Assembly: GCA_958407465.1 (NCBI GenBank)
Contig: CATYIV010000019.1
Location: 1 to 38,859, forward strand
Reading direction: 5' to 3'
DNA: 38,859 bases
Source: an uncultured Collinsella sp.
GTDB taxonomy: Bacteria; Actinomycetota; Coriobacteriia; Coriobacteriales; Coriobacteriaceae
A model generated the notes under the pieces. It was not told the DNA's origin. It did no database searches and was given only the letters and a program-made list of their open reading frames with translations. This document shows positions 1-8,646 of the stretch, one piece after another. The position numbers were made by a program, and so were the translations under genes. The stretch's first letter is position 1. Each line of letters begins with the position of its first letter.

Positions 1-52
1 GTAGCGAACAAAGCCAAGCCGCCCGACCCCAGCTAAGATTAAAGGAGCTGAT

Positions 53-2629
53 ATGTGCGATTGCACAGATCATAAGGACGAGATCCCTGCCTACGACGCG
101 CAGGCCATTGAGTCCAAGTGGATGAAGGCCTGGGAGGACTCCAACCTCTTTGCCGTCGACACCGACGACAGCAAGCCCAAGAAGTATGTGCTCGAGATGT
201 TCCCGTATCCGTCGGGCGACCTGCACATGGGCCACGCGCGCAACTACACCATCGGCGATGCCATGGCCCGTCAGGCTCGTATGCGCGGCTTTGACGTGCT
301 GCACCCCATCGGCTTTGACGCCTTTGGCCTGCCCGCCGAGAACGCCGCCATCAAGCACAACACGCAGGCTGCCGCCTGGACGTATAAGAACATGGACCAG
401 GCGCTCGCCACGATGAAGCGCATGGGCTTCTCCTACGATCTGGATCGCATGGTCAAGACCTGCAGCCCCGACTACTACCGCTGGGGCCAGTGGATCTTTG
501 AGAAGATGTGGGAAAAGGGCCTGGTCTACCGTAAGAAGAACCCGGTTAACTGGTGCCCCACCTGCAAGACCGTTCTGGCCAACGAGCAGGTTACCGAGGG
601 CAAGTGCTGGCGCTGCGGCACCGAGCCCGAGAAACGCGACCTGGAGCAGTGGTACTACAAGATTACCGAGTACTCTCAGGAGCTGCTCGACGACCTGGAG
701 AAGCTCCCCGGCTGGCCCGAGCGCGTCAAGCAGATGCAGGCCAACTGGATCGGTCGCTCCGAGGGCGCCGAGGTCGACTTTACCCTGTGCGACAAGGACG
801 GCGAGCCCATCGAGGGCGACGAGGGTAAGATCACCGTCTTCACCACGCGTGCCGATACCCTTTTTGGCGTCTCCTTCTTTGTCCTGGCTCCCGAGTACGC
901 CGGCTTGCACGAGCTCGTCGAGGGCACGGAGTACGAGGAGGCCGTGACAAAGATCGTCGAGGACTCCAAGCATATCTCTGCCGTCGAGCGTGCCCAGGGC
1001 ACCCTCGAGAAGCATGGTGCCTTCACGGGCCGCTATGTGGTAAACCCCGTCAACGGCGAGAAGGTCCCTGTGTGGGTTGCCGACTACGTCGTGGCCGACT
1101 ACGGCACCGGCGCCGTCATGGCCGTTCCCTGTGGCGACCAGCGCGACTTTGAGTTTGCCCGTAAGTACGACCTGCCGATCGTGCCGATCATCCTGGACGA
1201 TGACGATCGCGCTGCCGTCGAGGCCAGCGGCGAGACCATCGATACCTTCCATGCCGAGACCGTCGACTGGGATTGCGCCCATGCTGCCGAGGGCACGCTC
1301 GTCCAGTCCGGCAAGTACACCGGCATGCGCGGCGGTAAGCACTCCGAGGGCGAGGCTGCGATCGTGGCCGACCTCGAGGCCATGGGCTGCGGCCGTCGCA
1401 AGGTCGAGTTCCGCCTGCGCGACTGGCTCATTTCCCGTCAGCGCTATTGGGGCAACCCCATCCCGGCCATCCACTGCGAGCACTGCGGCATCGTGCCCGT
1501 GCCCGAGGATCAGCTGCCGGTGACGCTGCCCGAGAACCTGGACTTGGGCGCCGGCGAAACCCTCGCCGAGTGCAAGGAGTTCTACGAGACCACCTGCCCG
1601 GTCTGCGGCCGCCCGGCCAAGCGCGAGACCGATACCATGGACACCTTTACCTGCTCCAGCTGGTATTACCTGCGCTATACCGACCCGCACAACACCGAGC
1701 TGCCCTTCTCCCGCGAGGCCGCCGACCGTTGGATGCCCGTCGATAACTACATCGGCGGCATCGAGCACGCCATTCTGCACCTGCTCTACAGCCGCTTCTT
1801 TACCAAGGCACTTCGCGACCTGGGCCTGCTGAGCGTGGACGAGCCCTTCACTAACCTACTGTGCCAGGGCATGGTCAAGGACGAGAACGGCGACACCATG
1901 TCCAAGTCCAAGGGCAATGTCGTGCCCCCGAGCTCGGTCATCGAACCTTACGGCGCCGACACCATGCGTTTGGCGATCCTGTTTATCGCCCCGCCCGAGA
2001 AGGACTTCGACTGGGATCCCAAGGCCGTCGAGGGCGCCAACCGCTTCATCAAGCGCGCCTGGCGTATCGTTTGGCAGCTCGTCCAGTCTGGCGACGCCAA
2101 CGTGGCCTTCGACAAGTCCGCGCTCGACGAGTTTGCGATGAAGCTCTATCGCGAGCGTCACCGCACCATCGCCAAGTGCACCGAGGACTTCGATCGCGGC
2201 CAGTTCAACACCGCGATCTCGGCCGTCATGGAGCTCGTCAACGCGGCGAGCGCCTATCTCAACGCCACCGAGGGTACCGCCCGCGACAAGGCGCTGTGCT
2301 ACGGCGTGGCTAAGGATATCGTGAGCGTCCTGGCGCCCATCTGCCCGTTTTGGGCCGACGAGCTGTGGCACGAGGCCCTCGGCTGCGAGGGTAACGCCTA
2401 CACCGCTGCCTGGCCCGAGTTCGACCTGGCCGAGTCCGTTGAGGACACGGTGCAGATCGTCGTCCAGGTGCTCGGTAAGGTCCGCGGCCGCGTCGACGTG
2501 GCCCGCGATGCCTCCAATGAGGATATGCAGGCTGCCGCCGAGGCCGCCGTCGCCAAGTGGCTCGAGGGCAAGACGGTCGTCAAGGCCATCTGCGTGCCCG
2601 GCAAGCTGGTCAACCTGGTGGTCAAGTAA
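53..2629 (+). CDS. leuS: Leucyl-tRNA synthetase
   Basis: Class I aminoacyl-tRNA synthetase that charges tRNA-Leu in the cytoplasm. At 858 aa it has the usual bacterial length. The HIGH-type motif reads HMGH at residues 58-61, and the KMSKS-type loop reads TMSKSKGN with MSKS at 616-619. Two Cys-pair modules are visible: CPTC/CWRC near residues 170-190 and CEHC/CPVC near 475-520. The inserted editing (CP1) domain lies between HMGH and MSKS. The ATG at 53 follows the ribosome binding site AAAGGAG at 41-47 by five bases. The 52 bases before the start contain no other gene, and any leader lies outside the window. The gene is followed by a terminator, so it seems to be the last gene of its transcript. 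Confidence 0.98.
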   Translation: MCDCTDHKDEIPAYDAQAIESKWMKAWEDSNLFAVDTDDSKPKKYVLEMFPYPSGDLHMGHARNYTIGDAMARQARMRGFDVLHPIGFDAFGLPAENAAIKHNTQAAAWTYKNMDQALATMKRMGFSYDLDRMVKTCSPDYYRWGQWIFEKMWEKGLVYRKKNPVNWCPTCKTVLANEQVTEGKCWRCGTEPEKRDLEQWYYKITEYSQELLDDLEKLPGWPERVKQMQANWIGRSEGAEVDFTLCDKDGEPIEGDEGKITVFTTRADTLFGVSFFVLAPEYAGLHELVEGTEYEEAVTKIVEDSKHISAVERAQGTLEKHGAFTGRYVVNPVNGEKVPVWVADYVVADYGTGAVMAVPCGDQRDFEFARKYDLPIVPIILDDDDRAAVEASGETIDTFHAETVDWDCAHAAEGTLVQSGKYTGMRGGKHSEGEAAIVADLEAMGCGRRKVEFRLRDWLISRQRYWGNPIPAIHCEHCGIVPVPEDQLPVTLPENLDLGAGETLAECKEFYETTCPVCGRPAKRETDTMDTFTCSSWYYLRYTDPHNTELPFSREAADRWMPVDNYIGGIEHAILHLLYSRFFTKALRDLGLLSVDEPFTNLLCQGMVKDENGDTMSKSKGNVVPPSSVIEPYGADTMRLAILFIAPPEKDFDWDPKAVEGANRFIKRAWRIVWQLVQSGDANVAFDKSALDEFAMKLYRERHRTIAKCTEDFDRGQFNTAISAVMELVNAASAYLNATEGTARDKALCYGVAKDIVSVLAPICPFWADELWHEALGCEGNAYTAAWPEFDLAESVEDTVQIVVQVLGKVRGRVDVARDASNEDMQAAAEAAVAKWLEGKTVVKAICVPGKLVNLVVK

Positions 2630-2658
2630 GCATTGCGTGCTTAACTGACGCATAAAAG

Positions 2659-2693
2659 ACGAGGGGCGATCCGGTTGGGTCGTCCCTCGTTTT
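2659..2693. terminator. Bidirectional intrinsic terminator between leuS and the lipoprotein gene
   Basis: The arms ACGAGGGGCGA (2659-2669) and TCGTCCCTCGT (2680-2690) form an 11-bp stem with one G-U pair and a 10-nt loop. A short T run follows on the plus strand (2690-2693) and a TCTTTTAT run follows on the minus strand. It lies between convergent genes and can serve both. Confidence 0.85.
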
Positions 2694-2733
2694 GTGTTGT
2701 ATGCCCTGCTTAGTCATTGCGTCGCACCGTCTT

Positions 2734-3306
2734 CTATGGGATGTGTACCAGGTCCCTAAAGTAAACGTTGCCCGTTGCCTCTTCGAACATCCAAATTTTG
2801 AGGTAGATGTCGTTGAGGTCGTTGTTCACATCAAAGTCCGGGTCGTCGAAGGTGCCCACAAAGGTGAGCATGGCGCGCGTTTCCTCTCCAGCGGCGACCG
2901 GTTGGCGCATGCGTACGTCGCGGACCACGCCGTTGACGTAGGCATAGGAGTCCACATCGCCAAACATCATGTCGACACCGGTGTTGTTGGTCACCGTAAA
3001 GACGAGCGCGGCGTCGCCGTAGCCATCCGTGTCCTTGCCCACGCAGGTAACATGGACGTTCTCGTCTGCCTCAAGGTCGATGGGGAGCTGTTCTTGGGAA
3101 TCGGGACTCAGGCCCTGGGGATCGACGATGTCCTCGTCTATTTTGTCGAAGCTCTCCGATGGCGTCGTTTTCTCGATGGCTTTTGTGCTGCCAGGGTTCG
3201 GTTCGCATGTGTCGGTTTTGCCATTCGCGTTGCCGCAGCCCAAGAGGGCCAACGAGCACGTTGCGATGGCGAGCGCAGTCATGCAGAGGGTGCCTAGGCG
3301 TTTCAT
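2734..3306 (-). CDS. Putative secreted lipoprotein, DUF4352-like
   Basis: A 190-aa protein that starts with a lipoprotein signal peptide: MKR, a hydrophobic stretch at residues 7-22, and the lipobox L21-L22-G23-C24. It is therefore expected to be lipid-anchored on the outer face of the membrane. After a Ser/Thr/Asp-rich linker (about 25-75) comes a beta-rich domain (about 80-190) containing VFTVTNNTGVDM and an AMLTFVGTFDDPDF-like segment. This resembles small Ig-like DUF4352-type domains of Gram-positive lipoproteins; the assignment rests on pattern only. The ATG (3304-3306 on the complement) has a strong AAGGAGG site (complement of 3312-3318). It is monocistronic, convergent with leuS and divergent from rimP. 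I cannot name a ligand or function. Confidence 0.75.
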   Translation of the reverse strand: MKRLGTLCMTALAIATCSLALLGCGNANGKTDTCEPNPGSTKAIEKTTPSESFDKIDEDIVDPQGLSPDSQEQLPIDLEADENVHVTCVGKDTDGYGDAALVFTVTNNTGVDMMFGDVDSYAYVNGVVRDVRMRQPVAAGEETRAMLTFVGTFDDPDFDVNNDLNDIYLKIWMFEEATGNVYFRDLVHIP

Positions 3307-3436
3307 GGGTGCCTCCTTGCCGTAGAGGATTTGGAAAGGTTCGTCGTTGCGCGACTTGCTGGCTGGCTTGTTGCAGAATGTCTCCTAGCGTAAGTCTGAT
3401 CGATAGGGGCTCGGGGAGGAATGCCCTTGGGGTCCG

Positions 3437-3471
3437 AACGGGCCTGTGGAATGGGACGCATGGCCCGTTTT
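3437..3471 (+). other. Terminator-like hairpin in the lipoprotein-rimP gap
   Basis: A perfect 8-bp stem, AACGGGCC (3437-3444) with GGCCCGTT (3462-3469), encloses a 17-nt loop and runs into TTTT. It lies upstream of the rimP promoter, with no plus-strand gene for about 800 bp before it. The role is unknown; it could end read-through from leuS or belong to an unseen transcript. The rest of the 3307-3568 gap shows no gene and no convincing minus-strand promoter. Confidence 0.4.
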
Positions 3472-3568
3472 GGGGCTGTTGAGGGTGCGCCGCATGGGGT
3501 TCCTCGACCAATTGTCCTATTCTTATGGAGAAGCTGTGCACACGCTGACCTGCAGATTCGTACTGTGC

Positions 3569-3597
3569 TTGCACGTTTCCGCAGCTATTGGTATAGT
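3569..3597 (+). promoter_or_regulatory. Promoter of the rimP-nusA-infB operon
   Basis: The -10 hexamer is TATAGT (3592-3597), preceded by TGG (extended -10). A weak -35, TTGCAC (3569-3574), lies 17 bp upstream. Transcription should start near 3604. Confidence 0.65.
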
Positions 3598-3622
3598 TTG
3601 CTTGCAAATGAAGTTGTAATTG

Positions 3623-3655
3623 AAAGAAGTGGGGTTTCGGCCCCGCTTCTTTTTT
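3623..3655 (+). terminator. Leader terminator/attenuator upstream of rimP
   Basis: The arms AAAGAAGTGGGG (3623-3634) and CCCCGCTTCTTT (3641-3652) form a 12-bp stem with one G-U pair and a 6-nt loop, followed by further T residues. It begins only about 20 nt after the predicted transcription start and ends 20 nt before the rimP start codon. It is therefore placed to act as an attenuator of the operon rather than to end an upstream gene. Confidence 0.75.
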
Positions 3656-3675
3656 GTATGGATGGAGGTGCCGCA

Positions 3676-4170
3676 ATGGTCAAGACCAAGACCGAGCAGG
3701 CGATCATCGACGCGCTCGAGGCCGTCGCTCCCCAGCACGATGTCGACATCGTCGACGTCGAGCTCGTGGGTGCCACCAAGGCCCCCTGCGTGCGTGTGCG
3801 TATCGAGGGTGCCGAGGGTCAGAGCCTGTCGCTCAACGACGTCACGGCCAACACCAAGTGGGTCGGCGACGTGATCGAGGAGATCGATCCCATTTCTTCG
3901 AGCTACACGCTTGAGGTGTCGAGCCCGGGCATGGCGCGCCCGTTGCGCCGCCCGCGCGACTTTGCCCGCTTTGTGGGCGAGGACTGCGAGCTCACCTCCA
4001 CCGCCACCGAGGGCTGTCGCAAGTTCACCGGCAAGATTGCCGCTGCGACCGAGACCGACGTGACCCTCGAGCTCGAGGACGGCGAGTCCGTCACCCTCGA
4101 TTTCTCTGATGTTAAAAAGTGCAAGTTGAAGCCCACCTACGACTTCAAGCCCGCGAAGGAAGGAAAGTAA
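3676..4170 (+). CDS. rimP: Ribosome maturation factor RimP
   Basis: RimP (DUF150) helps mature the 30S subunit and lies directly before nusA in most bacteria. This 164-aa protein shows the family pattern: an N-terminal alpha/beta domain with VELVGATKAPCVRVRIEG, the conserved YTLEVSSPGMARPL segment near residues 75-90, then a C-terminal SH3-like barrel ending in a Lys-rich stretch. The ATG at 3676 is preferred because GGAGG (3664-3668) lies seven bases before it. An in-frame ATG at 3658 would put that site inside the gene and sits on the leader terminator. The stop codon is one base before nusA, so the two are translationally coupled. Confidence 0.96.
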   Translation: MVKTKTEQAIIDALEAVAPQHDVDIVDVELVGATKAPCVRVRIEGAEGQSLSLNDVTANTKWVGDVIEEIDPISSSYTLEVSSPGMARPLRRPRDFARFVGEDCELTSTATEGCRKFTGKIAAATETDVTLELEDGESVTLDFSDVKKCKLKPTYDFKPAKEGK

Positions 4171-4171
4171 G

Positions 4172-5419
4172 ATGGCAGCATCCGACATGATGTCCGCCCT
4201 GATGGAGCTTTGCCAGGAGAAGCACATCGACCAGCTCTACCTGATCGACCGCCTGGAGCAGTCGCTTGCCAAGAGCTATGCCGAGATCCTGCATCTTGAG
4301 TGGGGCGCCAAGGTGACCATCGACCGCACCACCGGCAAGATCTACGTCTACCGCCTGGAGCCGATCGACGATTCTATGGACGAGGAGGGCAACTTCACCG
4401 AGTTCGAGGAGATCGACGTCACTCCCAAGAACACGAGCCGCATCGCTGCCCAGCACGCCAAGGCCGAGATCAACGCCATCGTGCGCAACTCCGCCCGCGA
4501 GCAGATTTACGAGGAGTTCTCCGGCCGCATCGGTGACCTCATCAGCGGTACCGTGCTGCAGTCCACGCCCGACTTCACAATCGTCAAGATCCGCGAGGGC
4601 GTCGAGGCCGAGCTTCCGCACTTCGACCAGCGCCGTTACGAGAACGAGCGCAACGAGCGTCCGATGGGCGAGCGCTACCTGCACAACCAGCACATCAAGG
4701 CCGTGATCATCGACGTTCGCGACCCCAACTCCAACCTGCAGCCGGTTCGTGGCGAGCACAGCCGTCCGCCGATTGTCATCTCCCGTACCCACCCCGAGCT
4801 CATGCGTCGTCTGTTTGAGCAGGAGGTGCCCGAGATCTATGAGGGCACCGTCCAGATCAAGTCGATCGCTCGCGAGCCGGGCCAGCGCTCCAAGGTCGCC
4901 GTCCATTCGCTCGACGATCGTCTGGATCCCGTGGGCGCCTGCGTCGGCCCCAAGGGCAGCCGTGTCCGCGCCGTCGTTGGTGAGCTCCGTGGTGAGCGTG
5001 TCGACGTCATCCTGTGGGATGCCGATCCGGCCGTCTACGTTGCCAACGCCCTGTCGCCCGCCAAAGTCACCCGCGTCCTCATCGACGAGGAGAAGGCCTA
5101 CGCCGGCGTCATCGTGCCGGACGACCAGCTGTCCCTCGCCATTGGCAAGGAGGGCCAGAACGCCCGCCTCGCCGCTCGCCTGACTGGTTGGCACATCGAC
5201 ATTAAGTCCGAGACCCTTGCCGCCGACATCCTCAAGAACGTCCCCGTTCACGAGGAGCCCGCCGCCGACCTGATCGGTGACGAGGAGGACGACGACGTCC
5301 GTCGCTGCGAGTACGTGTCCGAGGACGGCATTCAGTGCCGCAACCAGGCCCGTCCCGGCTCCCGTTTCTGCGGTGTCCACGACACCGACGCCTTCGATGA
5401 TGCGGAGGACCTGATCTAG
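4172..5419 (+). CDS. nusA: Transcription termination/antitermination factor NusA with C-terminal Cys/His knuckle
   Basis: NusA binds RNA polymerase and nascent RNA and modulates pausing, termination and antitermination. Domains in order: polymerase-binding N-terminal domain (about 1-125), S1 domain (about 130-200, starting near [11 protein letters not shown]), and two KH domains (about 225-350, with [14 protein letters not shown] and [16 protein letters not shown]). It lacks the acidic repeats of proteobacterial NusA. Instead an acidic linker leads to a short tail with C379, C389, C400 and H403, in the pattern C-x9-C-x10-C-x2-H, resembling small zinc knuckles found at the ends of unrelated proteins. 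Zinc binding is inferred. The gene starts one base after rimP with AAGGAAAG upstream. The ylxR and ylxQ genes that often follow nusA are absent. Confidence 0.97.
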   Translation: MAASDMMSALMELCQEKHIDQLYLIDRLEQSLAKSYAEILHLEWGAKVTIDRTTGKIYVYRLEPIDDSMDEEGNFTEFEEIDVTPKNTSRIAAQHAKAEINAIVRNSAREQIYEEFSGRIGDLISGTVLQSTPDFTIVKIREGVEAELPHFDQRRYENERNERPMGERYLHNQHIKAVIIDVRDPNSNLQPVRGEHSRPPIVISRTHPELMRRLFEQEVPEIYEGTVQIKSIAREPGQRSKVAVHSLDDRLDPVGACVGPKGSRVRAVVGELRGERVDVILWDADPAVYVANALSPAKVTRVLIDEEKAYAGVIVPDDQLSLAIGKEGQNARLAARLTGWHIDIKSETLAADILKNVPVHEEPAADLIGDEEDDDVRRCEYVSEDGIQCRNQARPGSRFCGVHDTDAFDDAEDLI

Positions 5420-5428
5420 CGCGCGGTC

Positions 5429-5449
5429 GCGCCGGACGGGTTCCGGCGC
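5429..5449 (+). other. Hairpin in the nusA-infB spacer
   Basis: The arms GCGCCGGA (5429-5436) and TCCGGCGC (5442-5449) pair perfectly over 8 bp with a 5-nt loop. There is no T run, so it is not an ordinary terminator. A second small hairpin, GGCACC/GGTGCC (5475-5488), lies just before the infB ribosome binding site. These may mark RNA processing or tune infB translation, but this is not demonstrable from sequence alone. Confidence 0.4.
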
Positions 5450-5509
5450 ATCTCCCACGCTCGTTCAGTCTCTAGGCACCAAGGTGCCAGAAAGGGTAGG
5501 TGAAGTCAT

Positions 5510-8224
5510 ATGGCAAAAGTCCGTGTGTCCACCCTGGCCAAAGAGTTCGGCATGACCTCCAAGGAACTGATGGGTCATCTCGCCGATATGAAGATTCCCG
5601 CTAAGTCCGCTTCCTCCGCCCTGGAGGACGCTTACGTCGCCATGGTCCGCAAGCAGCTCGCCCCGGTGATCGAGGCCCGCGCCCAGGAAGTCGAGGCCGC
5701 CAAGCAGGCCGAGGAGCAGGCCGCTGCCGCCGAGGAGGCCGCGCGTGCCGCCGAGGCCGAGCGCGAGCGCATCGCTGCCGAGAAGGCACGCGAGGAGGAG
5801 CGCCGCCAGTTCGCCGCGGCCCAGGCTGCCGAGGAGGCCGCCCGCGCCGAGGCCGAGGCCAAGAAGAAGGCCGAGCAGGAGCGCCTTGCCCGCGAGAAGG
5901 AGGAGGCTGCCCGCGAGGCCCAGCGCCGCGCCGTTCCCGCTTCCGACTCCGGTTCGCGTTTCCGTTCGCTGCTCGACCAGATCGCCGCACAGGAGACCGT
6001 GCTCAAGGAGAAGAAGGACGCCGAGGACAAGGCCAAGGCCGAGCGCGCCGCCGAGCGCGGTAACCGTCGTGGCGGCAACAACGACCGCCGCGGTGGCCGT
6101 CGTAACGATCGCAACGCCTCCGACAACAACTCCGAGCGCAACGCCTCCGAGAGCCGTCCGCACAGTCATCGCACCAACGCCAGCAACAACGTCGCTGCCG
6201 GCATGGACTTCCCCAACCCCGATAAGCAGGGCAAGGGCAAGAAGCGCAAGGGCGGTCACAACAACGAAGAGGACCACTACAGCCGCATGGCTCGCGAGGC
6301 CGAGGAGTACAGCCGCGAGAAGGTGCTCGAGGAGGCTCGTGCTGCCGTCGAGGAGGCCTCTCGCGAGTCCACCGGTCGCCGCAAGAAGCGCAAGGAGAAG
6401 CGCGAGCGCGAGGCTGCCAAGGCTCAGGAGGAGCGCAAGATAGAGGAGGCGCTGGCCCAGGGCGTGAACCCCGAGGACCTCGACGCCATCAAGGTCTCCC
6501 AGGGCGTTACCGTCCAGGAGCTTGCCGAGGCGCTCGACGTTCCGGCCAACGACATCATCAAGCGCCTGTTCCTGCTGGGTACGCCGCTCACCATGACGCA
6601 GTCCATGTCCGACGACCTCGTTGAGCTCGTTGCCGACGACCTGGGCCGTCAGATCAAGATTATCACCCCCGAGGAGGAGAACACCTTCTCGTTCTACGAC
6701 GATCCCGCCGACCTTAAGCCGCGTGCCCCGGTCGTCACCGTCATGGGCCACGTCGACCACGGCAAGACGTCGCTGCTTGACGCCATCCGTCACACCGGCG
6801 TTGCTGCCGGCGAGGCGGGCGGCATTACGCAGGCCATCGGCGCTTCGCAGGTCATGATCAACGACCGCAAGATCACCTTTATCGATACCCCGGGTCACGC
6901 CACCTTTACGGCTATGCGTGCCCGTGGCGCCAAGGTGACCGACATCGTCATCCTGATCGTCGCCGCTGACGACGGCGTCATGCCCCAGACGGTCGAGTCG
7001 ATCAACCACGCCAAGGCCGCCGGCGTACCCATCGTCGTTGCCGTCAACAAGATTGATAAGCCGGGCGCCAACCCCGACCGTGTGCGTCAGGAGCTCACCG
7101 AGTACGGAGTCATCCCCGAGGAGTGGGGCGGACAGAACATGTTCGTCAACATCTCGGCCAAGCAGAAGATCGGTATCGACGAACTTCTGGAGACCGTGCT
7201 GCTCCAGGCCGACGTGCTCGAGCTCAAGGCCAACCCGGACACCTTTGCCTCCGGCAACGTCCTCGAGGCCAAGCTCGACAAGGGCCGTGGCTCGGTCGCT
7301 ACCGTGCTCGTGACCCGCGGTACCTTGCACGTGGGCGATACGCTGGTCGCCGGCCTTACCTATGGCCGCGTCCGTGCCATGCTCGACCCCAAGGGCCGCG
7401 CCGTCACCGAGGCCGGTCCCTCCGACGCTGTCGAGATTTTGGGCCTGCAGTCCGTGCCCAACGCCGGTGACGAGTTCCGCGTGTTCGAGGACGAGCGCGA
7501 GGCACGCGCCCTGGCCGATGAACGTTCGCTCAAGGCCCGTATCGAGGAGCAGAGCCGCGTCAAGCACGTCACGCTCGAGAACCTCTTCGAGACCATTGCC
7601 GACGCCGAGGTCAAGGAGCTCAACCTGATCATCAAGGCCGACGTCCAGGGTTCCATCGAGGCCCTTCAGGACTCGCTCGACAAGATGGATCAGTCCGAGG
7701 TTCGCATCAACACGATCCACTCCGCCGTTGGCGCCATCAACGAGACCGACGTCGTTCTGGCCGACGCCTCCAACGCCATCATCATCGGCTTTGGCGTCCG
7801 TCCCGACGGTAAGGCCCGCTCCGCCGCCGAGCGCGAGGGCGTCGAGATTCGTTGCTACGACGTCATCTACAAGTGCCTCGAGGAGCTCGACGCCGCCCGT
7901 ATCGGCATGCTCAAGCCCACCGAGGTTGAGGTCGCCACGGGTACCGCGACCGTCCTGGACACCTTCAAGGTGCCCAAAGTCGGTATCGCTGCCGGTGTCC
8001 GCGTCGAAGAGGGCGAGATCGCCGCGACCGATTCCGTGCGCCTGGTGCGCGACGGTATCGTGGTCTTTAACGGCAAGATCGCCTCGATGCGCCACTACAA
8101 GGACGAGGCCAAGAGCCTCAAGAGCGGTTCCGAGGGCGGCATTGGCCTGGAGAACTTCCAGGACATCAAGCCCGGCGACCAGATCGAGGGTTACCGTATC
8201 GACCAGGTTGCCCGTACCGAGTAG
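5510..8224 (+). CDS. infB: Translation initiation factor IF-2
   Basis: GTPase that brings fMet-tRNA to the 30S subunit and promotes subunit joining. This 904-aa protein has an N-terminal IF2_N domain (about 1-50), a long Ala/Glu/Arg-rich charged coiled coil (about 55-330) with a Gly/Asn/Arg-rich patch, and a second IF2_N-like domain (about 330-380). The GTPase domain follows, with G1 GHVDHGKT at 413-420, DTPGH at 459-463 and NKID at 513-516, and then the beta-barrel and C-terminal domains that bind initiator tRNA. The ATG at 5510 has AGGTGA at 5498-5503. It belongs to the rimP-nusA-infB-rbfA run. The biased composition of the linker gives long open frames on the complement that are not genes. 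Confidence 0.98.
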   Translation: MAKVRVSTLAKEFGMTSKELMGHLADMKIPAKSASSALEDAYVAMVRKQLAPVIEARAQEVEAAKQAEEQAAAAEEAARAAEAERERIAAEKAREEERRQFAAAQAAEEAARAEAEAKKKAEQERLAREKEEAAREAQRRAVPASDSGSRFRSLLDQIAAQETVLKEKKDAEDKAKAERAAERGNRRGGNNDRRGGRRNDRNASDNNSERNASESRPHSHRTNASNNVAAGMDFPNPDKQGKGKKRKGGHNNEEDHYSRMAREAEEYSREKVLEEARAAVEEASRESTGRRKKRKEKREREAAKAQEERKIEEALAQGVNPEDLDAIKVSQGVTVQELAEALDVPANDIIKRLFLLGTPLTMTQSMSDDLVELVADDLGRQIKIITPEEENTFSFYDDPADLKPRAPVVTVMGHVDHGKTSLLDAIRHTGVAAGEAGGITQAIGASQVMINDRKITFIDTPGHATFTAMRARGAKVTDIVILIVAADDGVMPQTVESINHAKAAGVPIVVAVNKIDKPGANPDRVRQELTEYGVIPEEWGGQNMFVNISAKQKIGIDELLETVLLQADVLELKANPDTFASGNVLEAKLDKGRGSVATVLVTRGTLHVGDTLVAGLTYGRVRAMLDPKGRAVTEAGPSDAVEILGLQSVPNAGDEFRVFEDEREARALADERSLKARIEEQSRVKHVTLENLFETIADAEVKELNLIIKADVQGSIEALQDSLDKMDQSEVRINTIHSAVGAINETDVVLADASNAIIIGFGVRPDGKARSAAEREGVEIRCYDVIYKCLEELDAARIGMLKPTEVEVATGTATVLDTFKVPKVGIAAGVRVEEGEIAATDSVRLVRDGIVVFNGKIASMRHYKDEAKSLKSGSEGGIGLENFQDIKPGDQIEGYRIDQVARTE

Positions 8225-8235
8225 GGGGTAGCGCT

Positions 8236-8646
8236 ATGAAGCAAACGCAGGCAACCCGCCGTCTGGGCGAGCAGCTTCGCGAGAAGCTTGGTTATATCCT
8301 GCTCTTTGAGGTTTCCGATCCGCGTCTCGACCTGGTCACCCTGACTGCGGTCGAGGTCGCGGTGGACCGTTCGTTCGCACGCGTGTACGTGTCGTGCGAT
8401 GCGAGCCGCTACGATGAGGTCATGGAGGCGCTTGCTAGCGCTAAGGGCCGTATTCGCAGCCTGTTGGCTCGCTCGCTCGATTGGCGTGTCACGCCCGAGC
8501 TCGATTTTCGCATCGATCGCTCGACCGATGAGGCCGAGCGCATCACGCGTGCGCTGGAAAACGTTCCCGCCACGCTTGCGATCGAAAAGGACGAGGACGG
8601 CTATCCGATAGCGGATGCCGCCCAGGAGGCAGCTTTAGATGACTAA
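8236..8646 (+). CDS. rbfA: 30S ribosome-binding factor RbfA
   Basis: RbfA assists late 16S rRNA processing and 30S assembly. The 136-aa protein has the KH-type fold pattern of the family: RRLGEQLREKLGYILLFEVSDPRLDLVTLTAVEV at the start (quoted here only as its family signature region, residues about 8-42), then VSCDASRYDEVMEAL and the WRVTPELDFRIDRS segment. It begins 11 bases after infB, with AGGGGG (8223-8228) as ribosome binding site. It overlaps the next gene by eight bases, which implies coupled translation. This position after infB is standard. Confidence 0.95.
   Translation: MKQTQATRRLGEQLREKLGYILLFEVSDPRLDLVTLTAVEVAVDRSFARVYVSCDASRYDEVMEALASAKGRIRSLLARSLDWRVTPELDFRIDRSTDEAERITRALENVPATLAIEKDEDGYPIADAAQEAALDD

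Noticed and set aside
1..52. Possible T-box or other leader regulating leuS
   Set aside because: Only 52 bases are visible, with no T-box core motif or complete stem; the relevant region is outside the window.
3421..3675. N-terminal extension of rimP from an in-frame ATG at 3421
   Set aside because: It would read through the promoter, the leader terminator and a good ribosome binding site, and the extension has no RimP similarity.
5429..5449. Intrinsic terminator between nusA and infB
   Set aside because: The hairpin has no T run, and infB in this position is normally cotranscribed with nusA.
5465..8095. Very long open frame on the minus strand opposite infB
   Set aside because: It is the mirror of the Ala/Glu/Arg-rich, GC-biased codons of infB. 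It has no ribosome binding site and its composition (Leu/Gly/Val/Asp repeats) fits no protein family. Similar mirrors lie opposite nusA (4145-5458), fakA (15608-17878) and ftsH (35787-37943).
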